Assembly: GCA_030710605.1 (NCBI GenBank) | Contig: CP092879.1 | Location: 44,459,151 to 44,523,150 of the forward strand | Length of the DNA: 64,000 nt | Reading direction: 5' to 3' | Source: Cordylochernes scorpioides | Taxonomy: Eukaryota > Arthropoda > Arachnida > Pseudoscorpiones > Chernetidae | Shown: positions 8,806-20,838 of the stretch, piece after piece | How the letters are laid out: each line of letters starts with the position of its first letter | Numbering within the stretch: the first letter of the stretch is position 1 | Notes under the pieces: model-generated | The model's input: the letters and a program-made list of their open reading frames with translations, nothing else | The model's database searches: none | Told to the model about the DNA's origin: nothing | Made by a program: the position numbers and the translations under genes

Positions 8806-11206
8806 TTGTATAAACTGTTTCAGATATATCCAAGTTTATCTTTTATTGAGTGCGGGTTATTGGCGGCTGGCAGCTGGCATTCCCTGCCCCTGGCAGATCC
8901 ACAGTTTGAACGTAGCCGGAAAATTTATATGATTCTGGGCGCTGATGTCTATGGACAATTATTACTTCCTGACATCAAAAGGCAAAGACAGGGCCAATTA
9001 TGCGCTCGGAATACAAGATTGGGATGGGTGATCTCCGGAAAATTGCCTCTTGTAGATCAGAGCAGTCCGCATCTGGTGTACCACACTAGTGTGTAGTATG
9101 AGGATAGCTTGGAGGACATCCTTAAACGGTTTTGGGAGGTAAAAGAAATCCCCATCAAACGGCAGAGTTCGGCAGAGGAAGGAGCAGCTATATCAGTCCG
9201 AGGTCAAACGAACCAGAACTGGAAGATATGTTGTCCCTCTACCGTTGGATCCAACAATAGCTGAATCAGACTTGTTTGGATTGTCCGTTGCTGTATGTTT
9301 TCGAAGACAATTGGCGATGGAACGACGACTGGACAGGGATGTGTATCTTAAAGGAGAATACTGCTCATTCATGAAAGATTATGAAGAATTGGGTCATATG
9401 ACACCATTGCCCGAAAAGGCGGCAAGAGATGTGGAGGGATGCTGCTTTCTACCGCACCATGCAGTGAGAGGTACGCAACCTGCTAAGAAGTTACGTGTGG
9501 TTTTTGATACCGCCACTAGGACTACAAACGGATTTTCATTGAATAACAGATTGTATGCGGGGCCCAAATTACAGAACGACCTCTCTTCAGTACTGTTAAG
9601 ATGGCGTCTGCCTGAAATCGTCATGGTCGCCGATATAGAAAAGATGTATAGACAGATCCTGGTGCGGCCTCAGGATGCCCTAAGACAGAGAATTTTATGG
9701 AGACAGAATGCGAGGGAGACAATGAGGCCCTATCAATTGAATACAGTGACATATGGAACCTCTCCTGCACCATTTCTGGCACTGAGAACATTAATACAGC
9801 TAGCAAAAGATGATGGACCTTTTATATCCAAAAGCAGCCGAGGCCATTCGTCGAGACACCTATGTGGATGATATCCTAACCGGAGCGGAGAACTCATTAG
9901 AGGCCATGGGCTTACAGCGGGAGTTAATTGACCTTCTAAGGGGAGGAGGTTTCGTACTGAGAAAATGGGCTTCGAAGACCTCGCACTCTTGAAACAGATA
10001 CCTGAAGGGGATCGCCTTAAGCAAATCGTCTTTGAAAAAACTGAAATAGTTAAGACGCTGGGGTTGGGATGGGACCCGAAAGAAGATTATTTTGTCTATG
10101 CCATATCAGATCTTAGTAACACCGAGGAATTTACTAAGCGCCAGATGCTTTCTTTTATTGCAAAACAAACGAATGCCATACATGTTGTCGATATAATCGT
10201 ATCACCCAAACCAGCTAATGGGTGATTTGCCAAAGGAAAGACTAACACCGGGGAAACCCTTTACGATATGCGGAGTGGATTATGCGGGTCCAGTGACTAT
10301 TCGGTTAGCCAGAGGTAGAGTTCGAAGGACAGAAAAGGGATATATCTGTCTGTTTTAGTGTCTCGTGACCCGAGCCATACACATGGAGTTGGTGACAGAC
10401 GCTTCCACTCCTACGTTTTTGGCGGCATTTAAGAGATTTGTCGCGCGAAGAGGACACTGCCATCAACTCTACAGTGATAGAGGAACGAATTTTGTGGGAG
10501 CTGCACGACAATTACGTTCATGTTTTTACATGGCAAAGGAACAACTAACCGATTTGGTTGCCGTGCTGGAAAATCAGGGAACAGAATGAAAGTTCAACCC
10601 TCCAGGAGCTCCCCATTACGGAGGTCTGTGGGAGGCCGGAGTCAAGGCGTTGAAGTATCACCTGAGGCGAATAATTGGCAACCAAGTATTGACCTATGAG
10701 GAATTCTGGACTCTCCTAGTTCAAATTGAATCTTGTCTCAATTCCAGACCTCTGTATTCAATGAGTGGCGATCCAAATGATCAAGAAGTATTGACTCCTG
10801 CTCATTTTTTAATGACTGAGTCATCTGCATGTGTACCAGAACAAAGTTTAGAGGAAGTAAAGAACCATCTCCTGACGAGATGGCAGCTGGTGCAAGAGGT
10901 ATTGCAACATCTGTGGAGAAGATGTTCGAAAGATTATTTGCACAACCTACAGCAACGCCATAAATGGAAGACAAGTTCTCCCAATATTAAGATCAATACC
11001 TTAGTACTAATTAAAGAAGACAGACTGTGCCTCCCGCTAAATGGTTGAAAGGCCGAATAATGAGAGGTTCATCCTGGGAAGGATGGCCTAGTACGGGTTG
11101 CTACGGTAAAGACGTCGCTGGGAGTGCTCCATAGACCCCTAGTCAAGCTGGTGATGCTGCCGGTGGCACCTTCAGAATTTGATGGAGTCCATCAACCGGG
11201 GGAGAA
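8806..11206 (+). pseudogene. pol: BEL/Pao retrotransposon Pol, decayed
   Basis: Recognisable Pao Pol pieces in shifting frames. Protease-like segment at 8806-9096 (GADVYGQLLLP, TRLGWVISGKLP). Reverse transcriptase at 9245-10000 (KLRVVFDTATRT, VADIEKMYRQILV, then YVDD at about 9860 after a frameshift near 9830). A short piece up to 10225 (LGLGWDP). Integrase core from about 10210 ([45 protein letters not shown]) and the C-terminal DUF5641-like region (LTPAHFLM, WRRCSKDYL). In-frame stops at 10357 and 10587, and the RNase H region is essentially deleted at about 10190-10210. No 5' LTR or Gag. GGGGGAGAA before 11207 looks like the polypurine tract. Confidence 0.88.
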
Positions 11207-11480
11207 TGTTGAGAATTAGATGTATATCTGCGAATATTTATTTTTTGTTAATCTTTTTGTGTTTGTAAAATACGTTATTCTTTTTTTTTTAATTCTTTTG
11301 ACCACGGGCCAAGATGTATAAATAGTTTTGTTGTTTTTAAATGAAGTTAGTGTGTGTCTTATAGTGTTGGTGTTGGCTTGATGGAATACACGGGGTGGGC
11401 AGCAGCAGAGTGGAACCTTATAAGGAACAAATACAGTCCTCAAGAAACTAAGGAGCTATCAGGCGGATATTTTGGTATCT
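11207..11480 (+). repeat. 3' LTR of the BEL/Pao element (end uncertain)
   Basis: Starts TGTTGAGAATTAG directly after the purine tract and contains a TATAAATAG box at about 11317. The 3' boundary cannot be fixed because no second copy is present. There is no gene inside. Confidence 0.5.
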
Positions 11481-11727
11481 ATTATAAGTCTTTGGGCTTT
11501 ATTTAGTTATACCGAAATGTATAATTATGGATGATTCGGAATTTTGTAAATGTCCTGTTGATTCTTGATGCCAGAATAATTAAGAGCAAATGTTTCTGTC
11601 TCTATATTCTTTAAACAAAATATATGCTCTCTAATTCGGGCTTCTATAAATCGAGAAGCTTCTCAGTTTCCTGACATTCGGTACGCTGATATCACATCAA
11701 ATTCACAATAACTCTTCTACTCGAATA

Positions 11728-12020
11728 CAACAACAAAAAGGCTTTTATTAGGGCCCATTGCACTGTATGGATTTGCCATAAAACAAGAAAATAATACAGT
11801 AATATTTTTCTCCCTTTCCGCATGTTCACGTGAACCTTTGTTTGAAAAGGGATTTATTTACACATCTGTTCTAAAACTTTCCCCACTACCTATTTTGAGT
11901 TTGAATCTATTTACAATTGATCTGTATGAAATATAGAGTTCTATTGATATATTTTTCTTTATTGAAATAGTTCTCAGCGTCTTCAGTGGGTTGCTAAATC
12001 TCCAGAAGGTGTTTAGACTT
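11728..12020 (-). repeat. LINE-like 3' end with (TTG)n tail
   Basis: The reverse strand shares CCATACAGTGCAATGGGCCC, an AATAAAAGCC motif and the TTGTTG tail with 37430-37740, and both extend about 300 bp through GCAACCCACTGAAGACGCTGA. The simple-repeat tail at the same place in both copies suggests the 3' end of a non-LTR element; no coding is left. Confidence 0.6.
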
Positions 12021-12070
12021 GAATACACACTTACACACATTTTTATTGATACAGACTCTGATAGCACCTA

Positions 12071-12740
12071 AAATTACACATTTGTGAAACCCCAATAAAA
12101 ATATACATAGCCTTTGCTTCCTTCCGTTCAGAATCGTCATAAGTCAGAAAAAGAAACGATAAAATCGAATCTCTTTAACCCGCATTAGCCTTTTCTTAAT
12201 ACAGATTCATCAAAAAGCCATTGATAAATCATTGTTATTGCTTATATGCCTAAAAACTAAGAAATATTAGCTTTAAAACAATACGTAGCCAAAATATGAT
12301 TTCTTATCATCATCTTGAAAAAAATCAGATAGAATCCGGAATCCAATTACGAATAAATAACCATAAAATGCAATAGTAAAATTAGGCAATTTATCCTATT
12401 CCCTGTAATACAACCTATGTAGGTGAAACTGGAAGAGACATGGAAAATTGATTCAATACGTCGAAGGCTTTATTAAACTGTGAATTGGAGTGTAAAAAAG
12501 TACGAAGCATTGTTTTTTATCTGCAAAAAAAGGAGGATATTAACCCATCTCAAATTAAGCAGTAATCGCATTTATGGAAATGAGCTGTCAAAACATGGTC
12601 CTAATAGCGGTATATTAGCTACAGCCTTGGTTCCCCTCAACCATCTTCTAATTTTCGAATTACACCCTTGACAGGCGTTGTTATTTTGGCAGACGTCTTT
12701 GTCTCCACGCCTAATTGTGCTGAGCAGGAGAATTGTATTG
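12071..12740. other. no supported feature
   Basis: No gene or repeat I can support. Short open frames here have no recognisable motif. Confidence 0.4.
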
Positions 12741-12751
12741 TCTTCGCGCAG

Positions 12752-12793
12752 CCAATTTCCCCCGAGGCCTTGGACATCTCCTCCTCATATAGG
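12752..12793 (+). promoter_or_regulatory. candidate promoter of the plus-strand DUF1397 paralog
   Basis: A CCAAT box (GCCAAT at 12751-12756) and a TATA-like CATATAGG at 12786-12793 lie 75 and 40 bases before the candidate start codon at 12827, in the one copy of the repeat array that has non-repeated DNA upstream. Weak sequence evidence; placement is the main argument. Confidence 0.3.
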
Positions 12794-12823
12794 ACTGTCC
12801 GCACCCACTCCCACACACCATCC

Positions 12824-14640
12824 GACATGTCCTCTTCCGTGAACTTCGTTCTGGCCATCTGCCTCCTTGGTAAGTCCCTCTCCCCATCGAAATCTTCTCT
12901 CTTCACATTGTCCTGTCTCTATCCCTCTATTTGGTTAGTACATTTCTCCTATACACTTTCCATGTGCACTTCTTCCTGTACATTGTACTAAACGTCTCCT
13001 TCTATCCATTATCCATATCCTCCGTCTATCCATCCTTCAGATTTTCCGACATGTTCTGATTCCTGAACCTCATTCTGGTCCTTTCCTGCTTTGGTAATTC
13101 CATCTTCCCATAACATCATCCGACATCTTCTGTCTTCACATCGTACAAGCTCAATCCCTCTCAGATTAGTCCATTTCCCCAATATTATATTCGTTCTATT
13201 CCCTGTACATTGTACCTAACGTTTATTTTGTCAGGTCTACCTATTCTCCAGATTATGTCCTTCTCCATCTTCCCATAACATCATCCAACATCTTCTCTCT
13301 TCACATTGTACTGTCTCTATCCCTCTCTTTGGTTAGTACACTTCTACTATACACCTTCCATTTGTCATTCCTCCTGTACATTGCACTAAACGTCTCATTT
13401 TTTGGTAAATCTATCAATCCTTCAGATTTTCCGATATGTCCGCATTCCTGAGCTTTATTCTGTTCCTTTCCTATCTTGGTAAGTCCATCTTCTAAGCACA
13501 TCATTCGACATCTTCTCTTATCACATTGTCCTGTCTCTATCCCTCTTTGGTTAGTCCATTTCTCCTTTCCATTTCCATTTGTCCGTCTTCCTGTACATTG
13601 CACTGATCGTCTTTTTCTTTAGTAGAACCCATCCTTATGATTATCCGACATGTCCGCATTCCTGAACTTCATTTTGATCCTTTCCTGCCTTGGTAATTGC
13701 AACTTCTCATCATACCATTCGACATCTTCTCTCTTCACAATGTCCTGGCTCTAGCCCTCTCTGATTAGTCCCCAATACATTATTCCATTTGTTCTATACC
13801 CAGTACATTGTACCGAACGTCTCCTTTTCTGGAAAGTCTATCCATCCTTCTGATTATTCGACATGTTCTCATCCCTGAACTTTATTCTGATCCTTTCCTG
13901 TCTTGGTAAGTCCATTTCCTTATCACATCATTCGACATCTTCTCTCATCACATTGTCCTGGCTCTATCCCTCTCTGATTAGTCCATTTCCCCAATACATT
14001 TTCTATTTGTTCTCTTCCCTGTACATTGTACTGAAGGTCTCCTTATTTGGTAAGTTTATCCATCCTTCTGCTTATTCGACATGTTCTCATTCCTGAACTT
14101 TATTCTGATCCTTTCCTGCTTTGGTATTTCGATCTTCCCATCACATCCTTTGACATCTTCTCTATTCTCATTGTCCTGTCTCAATCCTTCTTTGGTTAGT
14201 CTATTTCTGCTTTACACTTTCTATTTGTCAGTCTTCCTATACATTGTACCGAATGTCTCCTTTGTTAAGTCTACTCATCTTTTGATTATCCGATATGTCC
14301 TCATTCCTGAACTTCATTCTGATCCTTTCCTGCCTTAATAAGTCCATCTTTCCATCACATGATCCGACATCTACTTTCTTCCCATCGTACTGGCTCAATC
14401 CCTCTCTGATTAGTACATTTTCCTAATACATTATTCCATTTGTTATCTTCCAAGTACATTGTACTGAAGGTCTCCTTCTTTGGTAGGTCTACTCATCCTT
14501 TGATTATCCGATATTTCCTCTTCCATATACTTCATTCTGAACCTCTCTTGCCCTGGTAAGTCCATCTCGCTTACGCATTATCCGATCTGCCCTCATCCCT
14601 GTACTTTACTCCAGACGTCTTTCTTCTTAGTAAGTTCTAA
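12824..14640. repeat. higher-order minisatellite of signal-exon-like units
   Basis: A ~72-bp monomer arranged in a ~216-bp trimer, about nine cycles. The A monomer begins GACATG and reads ATG, hydrophobic codons (MSSFLNFILILSCL), then TTGGTAAGTCC. A-type starts lie at 12824, 13048, 13433, 13647, 13860, 14078, 14292, 14510 and 14584. B monomers (GACATCTTCTCTCTTCAC) and C monomers (CCTGTACATTGTACTGAAGG) are diverged versions that often keep GGTTAGTCC or GGTAAGTC. On the minus strand the A monomer also reads open (DLPRQERIRMKFRNEDMSD), so a former coding repeat on that strand is the competing reading. Stops and indels show decay. Confidence 0.75.
12827..12869 (+). CDS. candidate exon 1 (signal peptide) of plus-strand DUF1397 paralog
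   Basis: ATG, 14 mostly hydrophobic residues (MSSSVNFVLAICLL), then G followed by GTAAGT. Length (43 nt) and phase (ends after the first base of a Gly codon) match exon 1 of the complete minus-strand gene exactly (MISAACILLLLAAL plus G). It would splice in frame to exon 2 at 20706, which starts with the two bases needed. It heads a tandem array of similar units, and any other copy could be the used exon. The inference rests on size, phase and position, not on sequence identity alone. Confidence 0.4.
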
Positions 14641-15740
14641 CTGTGCCCTATTAATAAAGCTATTGGATTAGTAATTACAGAGACCTCATGCCTCCCTCCT
14701 AACAAGTTCATTCACCCTTCACACCATCTGGCATGTCTTTTCTCTGTCTTGGGAGGTCTCGTTCTCCTTCCTGGGTATATTCTCCTCTCCTGAACAACAT
14801 CAGAAATGTCCTCGTTCCTGCACTTTGCTCTGACCCTTTCCATCGTTGACACGCGTACCTTATCTTAGTATCCAAGTACCCTATCCTGAAAACGTACATG
14901 CTGACAGATTATCGAAAAAAAATCTGAAAATATTTTATGATCTTATATAATCATAGAAATTTATTAAGCATTAACTTAAGAAAAGTCCATGAGAAATTCG
15001 TTCGAAAGCTACATTTACAATTTTGGAAAAAAAAAAAAAAAACATTGTGAATTTTTTTTTATGATTTTAATTAATTTTCAATTTTACACCTTTGCCCTTC
15101 AATATTAAATCCTAATTATGGTAAACAAAGTTTGATTTATTATTATATTCAATTTATCTTTTTCAAATAAAACCTAACTCTCACAAGTACGGACATAGGA
15201 AAGTTAAAAATTTATATTTTTTAAGATTTGTCTTTTATTCTATTTTTGTTTTTTTTTTCCTCGATTAAGTCCCTAAAATTTCAATATGACAATGTCGTAA
15301 TTTCCATTATGAGTAATATCAACGATGAAAAACAATGGGAAGACACGTCATAACACTTGAATAAACATAAGTTATAAATTAACACTCAGCTTGCTGCAAG
15401 TTTCCCAGTAAAGGAGAAAGTGGCTATATTGACAGCTGTAAAGAAAGCTCCCCCGCTGAGAGTCTTGGCTATAAAGTCTACCAACGTGTGTGGAAAAATA
15501 CCCGCCAAGAACCTTGATTTCTAGTATCGTGCAAGAAGGTATCCGAAATAGAAATCATTAATTTGATTGCATATGAAGACGAAAGAGGTAAACATGCTTT
15601 CATCAATAAATATATTGACAATGTGAAATTTGTTTACGAATTTCTATAATAGCTATTTTGTGTGTTCACATAATCTCTCTAGGTTATATTCTCAAATATA
15701 TATTTAATAAATTTTGTTAATCATAAACCGCCGGTCTTAT
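14641..15740. other. AT-rich intron-like sequence
   Basis: No gene. 14700-14830 still holds two weak relatives of the A monomer (for example GAAATGTCCTCGTTCCTG). The rest is AT-rich with homopolymer runs. Confidence 0.4.
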
Positions 15741-15903
15741 TTTTTTGTCCTTGATGGAGACATGCAATGTTGTTCACACATGGTTCTCTTGTGTCTTCAG
15801 TAAAGGATACTGTGTATCAAATATCTTTCAGAGTTATTGTCTGAATCCTGATATGAATACAGAAATATAAATATTTCTTAAGTTTCGTTCATGAGTGTAT
15901 ATA
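15741..15903 (+). repeat. TIR element of the CACTCATGGACAAAAC family, partial
   Basis: Right two thirds of a ~200-bp element found about ten times in this window (TCTTCAGTAAAGG, ATCTTTCAGAGTTATTGTC, TTAAGTTTCGTTCATGAGTG). The left end is missing. Confidence 0.6.
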
Positions 15904-17044
15904 ACATCATTTTGAAGATATGCTAGGTAGATATACCTTAATATACTATGGATAATATTCTTATATGCATCTTGATATGATTAGGTTTTGGTATAGGTGA
16001 AGGTGTTTTACACTATCTTATAAAGCAAAGGTGTTTCTTCTGTCTTTTTTCTTTTCGAAAGATTGTTTGAATATCTTTATCTGTCGATAATTAATTTTAA
16101 AATTTGGGAATCTCTTCATATCAAACTTGTCATTCTTTTCTCGATTTAAAAATCTACATTATTCAATTCTTAAAATCAATGTCAACGTTTAAATTTGATA
16201 TTCTAAAAGCTACCGTTCTCTAACTACAAAATAGGTGAAAAAACAAAAACAATTAAAAAAAATATATGCGAACAGAAAAAATACTTTATATATATTTTTA
16301 TATTCTGTTCATGAACAAATAAAATTAAAAATAATTAATTATATACCTTTATTTTTTAGATAGAGTATATATATACGAAAAAAAAATTAAATATATATCA
16401 ATAAATCTATTTTCCATGTTCAAAATACAATAAAAACAAACTTTCAAAATTTCGGTTTCATTATTTTTAAGAGTTTTTACGATTTGATAAAAAATATATA
16501 TATATATATATATATAATTGCGGGGGGGCGGGGGGGGGGGTTGGGATCGTATTCGACTGAAACTTCTTTTGAATGGCTGTTTAAAAAACATGGAGAGATT
16601 GATGGTTTCTCCTGGAGGGGGTCTCTCTTCGGAGATTGGTCGTTCAGAGAGGTAATCATTGTTGATCATATGTGCTTATGAATTTCTTATACCGTATTTT
16701 ACTCTAATACGCGATCACCATCTCCTTAGCGGCGAAGTACGCGATCTAAGTATTCTTCGTAGATCGCGAAATGTGTGGTGTCGCTGAAAACCCGCTGGCG
16801 ATTCTCCATCAAACTCTGCAGTGCTGGCAGAGGCGCCAAATTCAGTGCATATATTGCATATTATTTCTTTTAAATAGTGCAGACTGTGAACTTTGAATGT
16901 ATTGACAAGATGTCAATAAAATTATTTTAATTGTAATTGTCTTAAAGTTACTAATAAATCTTTTATTTCTAAGTAAAATTGTGTGGTTTGAAGCATTCTA
17001 TGAACCTGCATATATAGAAGACCTTTATAAATAAAAAGCTAAAC
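15904..17044. other. AT-rich, with (AT)n / poly-G block
   Basis: No gene. An (AT)n run at 16495-16517 abuts an almost pure G tract (16521-16540, interrupted by one C). 16715-16775 contains an imperfect inverted ACGCGATCT / AGATCGCGA pair. Apparent open frames across these low-complexity runs are not genes. Confidence 0.5.
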
Positions 17045-17260
17045 GGTTTACGAGAGGATGAGTTTCTTGTTTTTTTTTTTAATATTCATCTCAAGCTTTC
17101 GGTTATCACAAACCCTTCTACAGTAGTATTTATTAAAATAGATCTCTTAATCATTAACTTCTATATTAAAGATTAATTTTTATCATATATACTCTTGTAG
17201 GAGGGTTTGTGATACCCGAAAGCCAAGAAGAATATACAATAAAGTAAGAAACTCAGCTTT
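17045..17260. repeat. inverted pair of hammerhead-like hairpins
   Basis: Minus strand near 17090-17130 reads CTGTAGA, AGGG-stem, GAAAGCTTGA; plus strand near 17196-17225 reads the diverged partner (TTGTAGG, AGGG-stem, GAAAGCC). Flanks are also inverted (GAGTTTCTTG ... AAGAAACTC). Same family as 26937-27098, 49597-49801 and 63741-63960. Confidence 0.55.
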
Positions 17261-17340
17261 GGAAGATTTTTTTGTTTATTATTTATATCCATTTTACAGA
17301 AGATTTTACTCTTTTCAGAATTAAAAACCTTTTCAAATAA

Positions 17341-18095
17341 AATTATTTTTATATCTCTCTTTACAGGGCCTTGAAAAATTCTAACTCTAATATCTAGAAG
17401 GTTAGGTGGAATTTCAAAAGTGTTTTCTATATTGGTAGAAATGAGCTTATAGTGAAACTAACTAGTATAGACTCACAATCATTATGGCAAGAACACTGCT
17501 ATTATGGAGAAAATGGAAGAAGAGAATTATTTTTATATTTCTCTTTACCGGGCCTTGAAAAATTCCAACAAACTAAAAGGTTAGGTAGACTGTCAAAATT
17601 ATTTTCTACATTTGTAGAAATGAGATTATAGTGAAACTAATATCAATATAGACTTACAATCATTATGGCCAGAAAAACTGCTATTATGAAGAAAATGGAA
17701 GAAGATAATTATATACAATTATTTTTATATTTCTCTTTACCGGGTCTTTAAAAATTCCAACATACTTGAAGGTTAGGTAGACTGTCAAATTTGTGGTCTA
17801 CATATGTAGAAATGAACTTATAGTAAAACTAAAATCAATATAGACTTACAATCATTATGGCCAGAAAGTGCTATTATGAATAAAATAGAAGAAGAGAATT
17901 ATATATAATTATTTTTTATATTTATCTTTATCGGGTATTGAAAAATTCCAACAAACTATAAGGTAAGGTAGACTGTCGAAATTGTTTTCTGCATTTGTAG
18001 AAATGAGCTTATAGTGAAATTAACTAGTATAGACTCATAATCATTATGGCCAGAAAACTGCTATTATGGAGAAAATAGAAGAAGATAATTATAGA
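17341..18095. repeat. tandem repeat, ~187 bp x 4
   Basis: Four diverged copies with AATTATTTTTATAT, CCGGGCCTTGAAAAATTCC, AAGGTTAGGTAGACTGTCAA, GAAATGAGCTTATAGTG and ACAATCATTATGGCCAGAA in the same order. Noncoding. Confidence 0.75.
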
Positions 18096-19210
18096 ATGAA
18101 GAGAATCACATTTAAAATACACATTGTTAATTTTCGAATTAAATTTTCAATAATTTTAACAATTTCACTCAATGAAATCATGTATAATGTTAAAAGGCTA
18201 TTTACAAATAAATAAAATTCCAAAAAACTTTAATGAAGCAACTAACCTCGACTTGTTATCAAGTCTAACGAAGCCTCAGGTGAAGTTTTCAAAATGGTTT
18301 GTAGACAAGAACCTTGGAGAAAAAGTCGATAACGGTTTGAGATTTGGTCAAACATCCAAGTCTCCTTGGACGGCCAAATCCCTTTCACCTCTGAAGGTCA
18401 ACCCTGCCAACTGATCCCCGGGGCGGTGTCATTGCATATGCAAATTGATTCTCTCGTAGTATTTGCATACGGTTTCATTGGGGTTTTAGAGCGTACTTGC
18501 TTTCTGGTTTCTGCTGATTTGATAATCACGTTTTTTTTTTTTTTTCCAAGGTGGATGCTCCCAAAGAATGAAGGACGATTGAATGGTCATTGGCGTGGCA
18601 TCTGGCCTTGGAAATTTGGAGAGATTCCACTCTTTTCCGATTATCTTTTTCTTTTGAAATTGTTTGTGTTCCTTGAAATCCCTCTAGAAATGTTTGGTAT
18701 TTATATAGTGATAATATGTTGTAACTATTAGTGATTTTCCATTCAGTTTCATCCTTGAATCTTTTTTTCTTTTTTTTTTTTTGCTAAAAAATAATCAGAT
18801 TGCATCAAACTAAGTCACCGATTATTGGTATTATTCTGTCAGAAAATGGTATTTTGATTCTAAATGAAATATGATTATATTTATGGAAATTAGGATTTTT
18901 TTCAGGATACTGGATGATACTTTTTTTGTAGGATTTTATAGGTGAAATATGGCAATAATTTAATCGTTTGAAAACTAGCATATTCAAATTTTTCTAACTT
19001 TCTCACTTCATGCATACATAATTTGGCTTTTTTTTTTGCTTTTCATAGATTCATTATTATGATTCCTCTCAAATATTCATGATGTGATATATTTACAGAA
19101 TATATAAATGATTCAAAATACAAATACGAAATTTCAACTTTTAACATTTTCATTCTGGGCGTTTTTGAAATACGGAAAAAAATTCGGTTAATATAATTAT
19201 CATACATATA
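18096..19210. other. no supported gene
   Basis: Open frames of 80 and 121 codons occur at 18172-18414 and 18366-18731, but neither has a motif I recognise and they overlap in different frames. ATTGCATATGCAAAT at about 18433 is an octamer-like palindrome. Long T runs at 18529 and 18763. Confidence 0.35.
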
Positions 19211-19387
19211 CAGTTAAACCTGTCTATAGCGCCACCTCTAAATAGTGCCTTCCTCTCTATAGTGCCCGATTTTAAACATTAAAATGTAAACATTTTACAT
19301 TAAAAGTGTCCTGTCTATAGCACCCCCTCTCTATAGCACCCTATTCTGGTGAGTCCCAAGAGGGAGCGCTATAGACAGGTTTAACTG
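19211..19387. mobile_element. MITE, pogo/Tc1-like, TA flanked (copy 2)
   Basis: Ends CAGTTAAACCTGTCTATAGC and its inverse, with TA on both sides. Contains extra internal CTATAG blocks. Same family as 8555-8714. No coding. Confidence 0.8.
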
Positions 19388-19478
19388 TATATATATATAT
19401 ATTAGAATGCAAATTAGTTTAATAGGCATATGCACAGGTTCAAAATGTTGGCAGGTTGGAATATAGAATATATATATA

Positions 19479-19684
19479 TTCATAGACAAAAACTTAAGGA
19501 TGTTGTACCTATTAGCATGTATATCGGGATTCTGACAGAATAACTCTGAATTTGTTCACACTTGGTTATCTAGCGTGTCTTCAATAAAGGTCATTGTGTA
19601 TCAAATATCTTTCAGAGTTATTGTCTGAATCCCGATATACATGCTAGTAGATACAAGTTACTTAGGTTTTCTCGATGGGTGTAT
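19479..19684 (+). repeat. TIR element of the CACTCATGGACAAAAC family
   Basis: Near-complete copy: ATAGACAAAAACTTAAGG at the left, internal CGTGTCTTCAATAAAGGTC and GAGTTATTGTCTGAATCCC, degraded right end. Confidence 0.65.
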
Positions 19685-20705
19685 ATGCCGCAAACTAACT
19701 TATTGTAAGTATTATTTTTTGACCAATATATGAATTAAGATATCATTGTCCCACAGTATATATATTATCTCTAGTTCAGGGAATTTGAGCAAAATTGGTA
19801 GCTTCATATGTGCCAATCAAGGTTTCAAGTCAAAGTTTTTCAATCTTTTTTATTGATTTTACTGAGAGTTTTGTATACTTTTGCTACTGAATTGGAGGGG
19901 AGAAGTCCGACCATACCTCTCTGCGGCCCCCCCTGGACCCTTGGAATATTCGACTAAATTCTCGTTCATTTCCAAGGTAACTAACGGCACCCATTTTTCA
20001 AAGAATAGCATTGGATACGAAAACAACAACAACTACTGAGTTCTACAGTTTTTCATAAAGGTTTTTAAAAAATGGTTAAAAAGAAGATGACTTTCTATAA
20101 GACACTCAGGTATGTCTCACTATAAAGACTTTGTATTGCTGATATTTATGTATTTATTGATATTTTTGCCATATAAAATTATCTTCAAAGGTCTACTGCG
20201 CTAAAGGGGCTCTCTCATTGTGATAGGAATGTCAGATACTATCCTCACAATATATGGAATTATAAGTTCAAAGACAAAACCTTTATCTCGGGGTATGGCG
20301 AGCCCCCTCGCAGGGTCTGCCGTTACGAAAATTCAAATTTCAACAAATTGAGTTTTGCTTATATTCTTTATTCAAGTAATATAATTCTCTTGTAGAAAGG
20401 CCTTCCTTATTCCCGAAGGCTATATATATATATATATTAAATATTCCCTTTATATCTCTCTTAAAACAAATTCATCCTTGGAGAGTTTGATTTTCACTCT
20501 GATTAGTATCATTTTTTTTGCTTTATTTTTCATCTTGGATTGCGAATCGATTCTAGATTTGACGAGATATTTTTTCAAAAATAATTTTATTTTTATACAT
20601 TGATCTGTTTAAGAATAGAATCTAGTTGAGGGTTTACTGAATGAAAAATATAACAGGTATTTCTCTGTTGTTTCCTCTAGTGAAGGTTAGTGTGGTGTGG
20701 GACAG
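19685..20705. other. no supported feature (intron 1 of paralog if the gene model holds)
   Basis: Nothing I can assign. 20390-20420 holds a weak relative of the hammerhead-like hairpin (TTGTAGAAAGGCC ... CCCGAAGGC). Confidence 0.35.
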
Positions 20706-20838
20706 GTCTCGGTGCTGTCCGGGCCGATGAAGACTGTTCCTTCGAACATCTGGACGAGCTCGGCAGCCACATCTTCCTGCTAGGTGTCGAGGACCGGCCC
20801 ATTCCCACCACTCCTGAGGCTGTCACGGAGTTCTGCAA
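20706..20838 (+). CDS. DUF1397 paralog, exon 2 (plus strand)
   Basis: Bounded by CAG before 20706 and GTACGT after 20838. The 133-nt exon starts with two bases of a split codon and ends after two, the same phases as exon 2 of the minus-strand gene. It encodes a Cys-containing segment (VRADEDCSFEHLDELGS ... EAVTEFC) that aligns with the minus-strand exon-2 segment (APDPCAPAVLDTC ... HDGLREFC). A stronger pyrimidine tract ends at 20680, but using it would put TGA in frame, which favours 20706. Together with exon 3 it shows a diverged tandem duplicate of the hemolymph-protein gene. Confidence 0.7.

Noticed and set aside
12637-12906. 89-codon minus-strand frame with RRQMARTKFTEEDMSDGV.
   Set aside because: It overlaps the minisatellite edge and resembles the repeat monomer read backwards; no homology recognised. 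Mentioned as an alternative reading of the array only.
18172-18731. Open frames of 80 and 121 codons.
   Set aside because: Overlapping frames, a T-run in the middle, no motif; most likely chance.
20680-20705. Stronger acceptor at 20680 for exon 2 of the plus paralog.
   Set aside because: It puts TGA first in the frame required by the downstream coding; 20706 keeps the phase of the paralogous exon.
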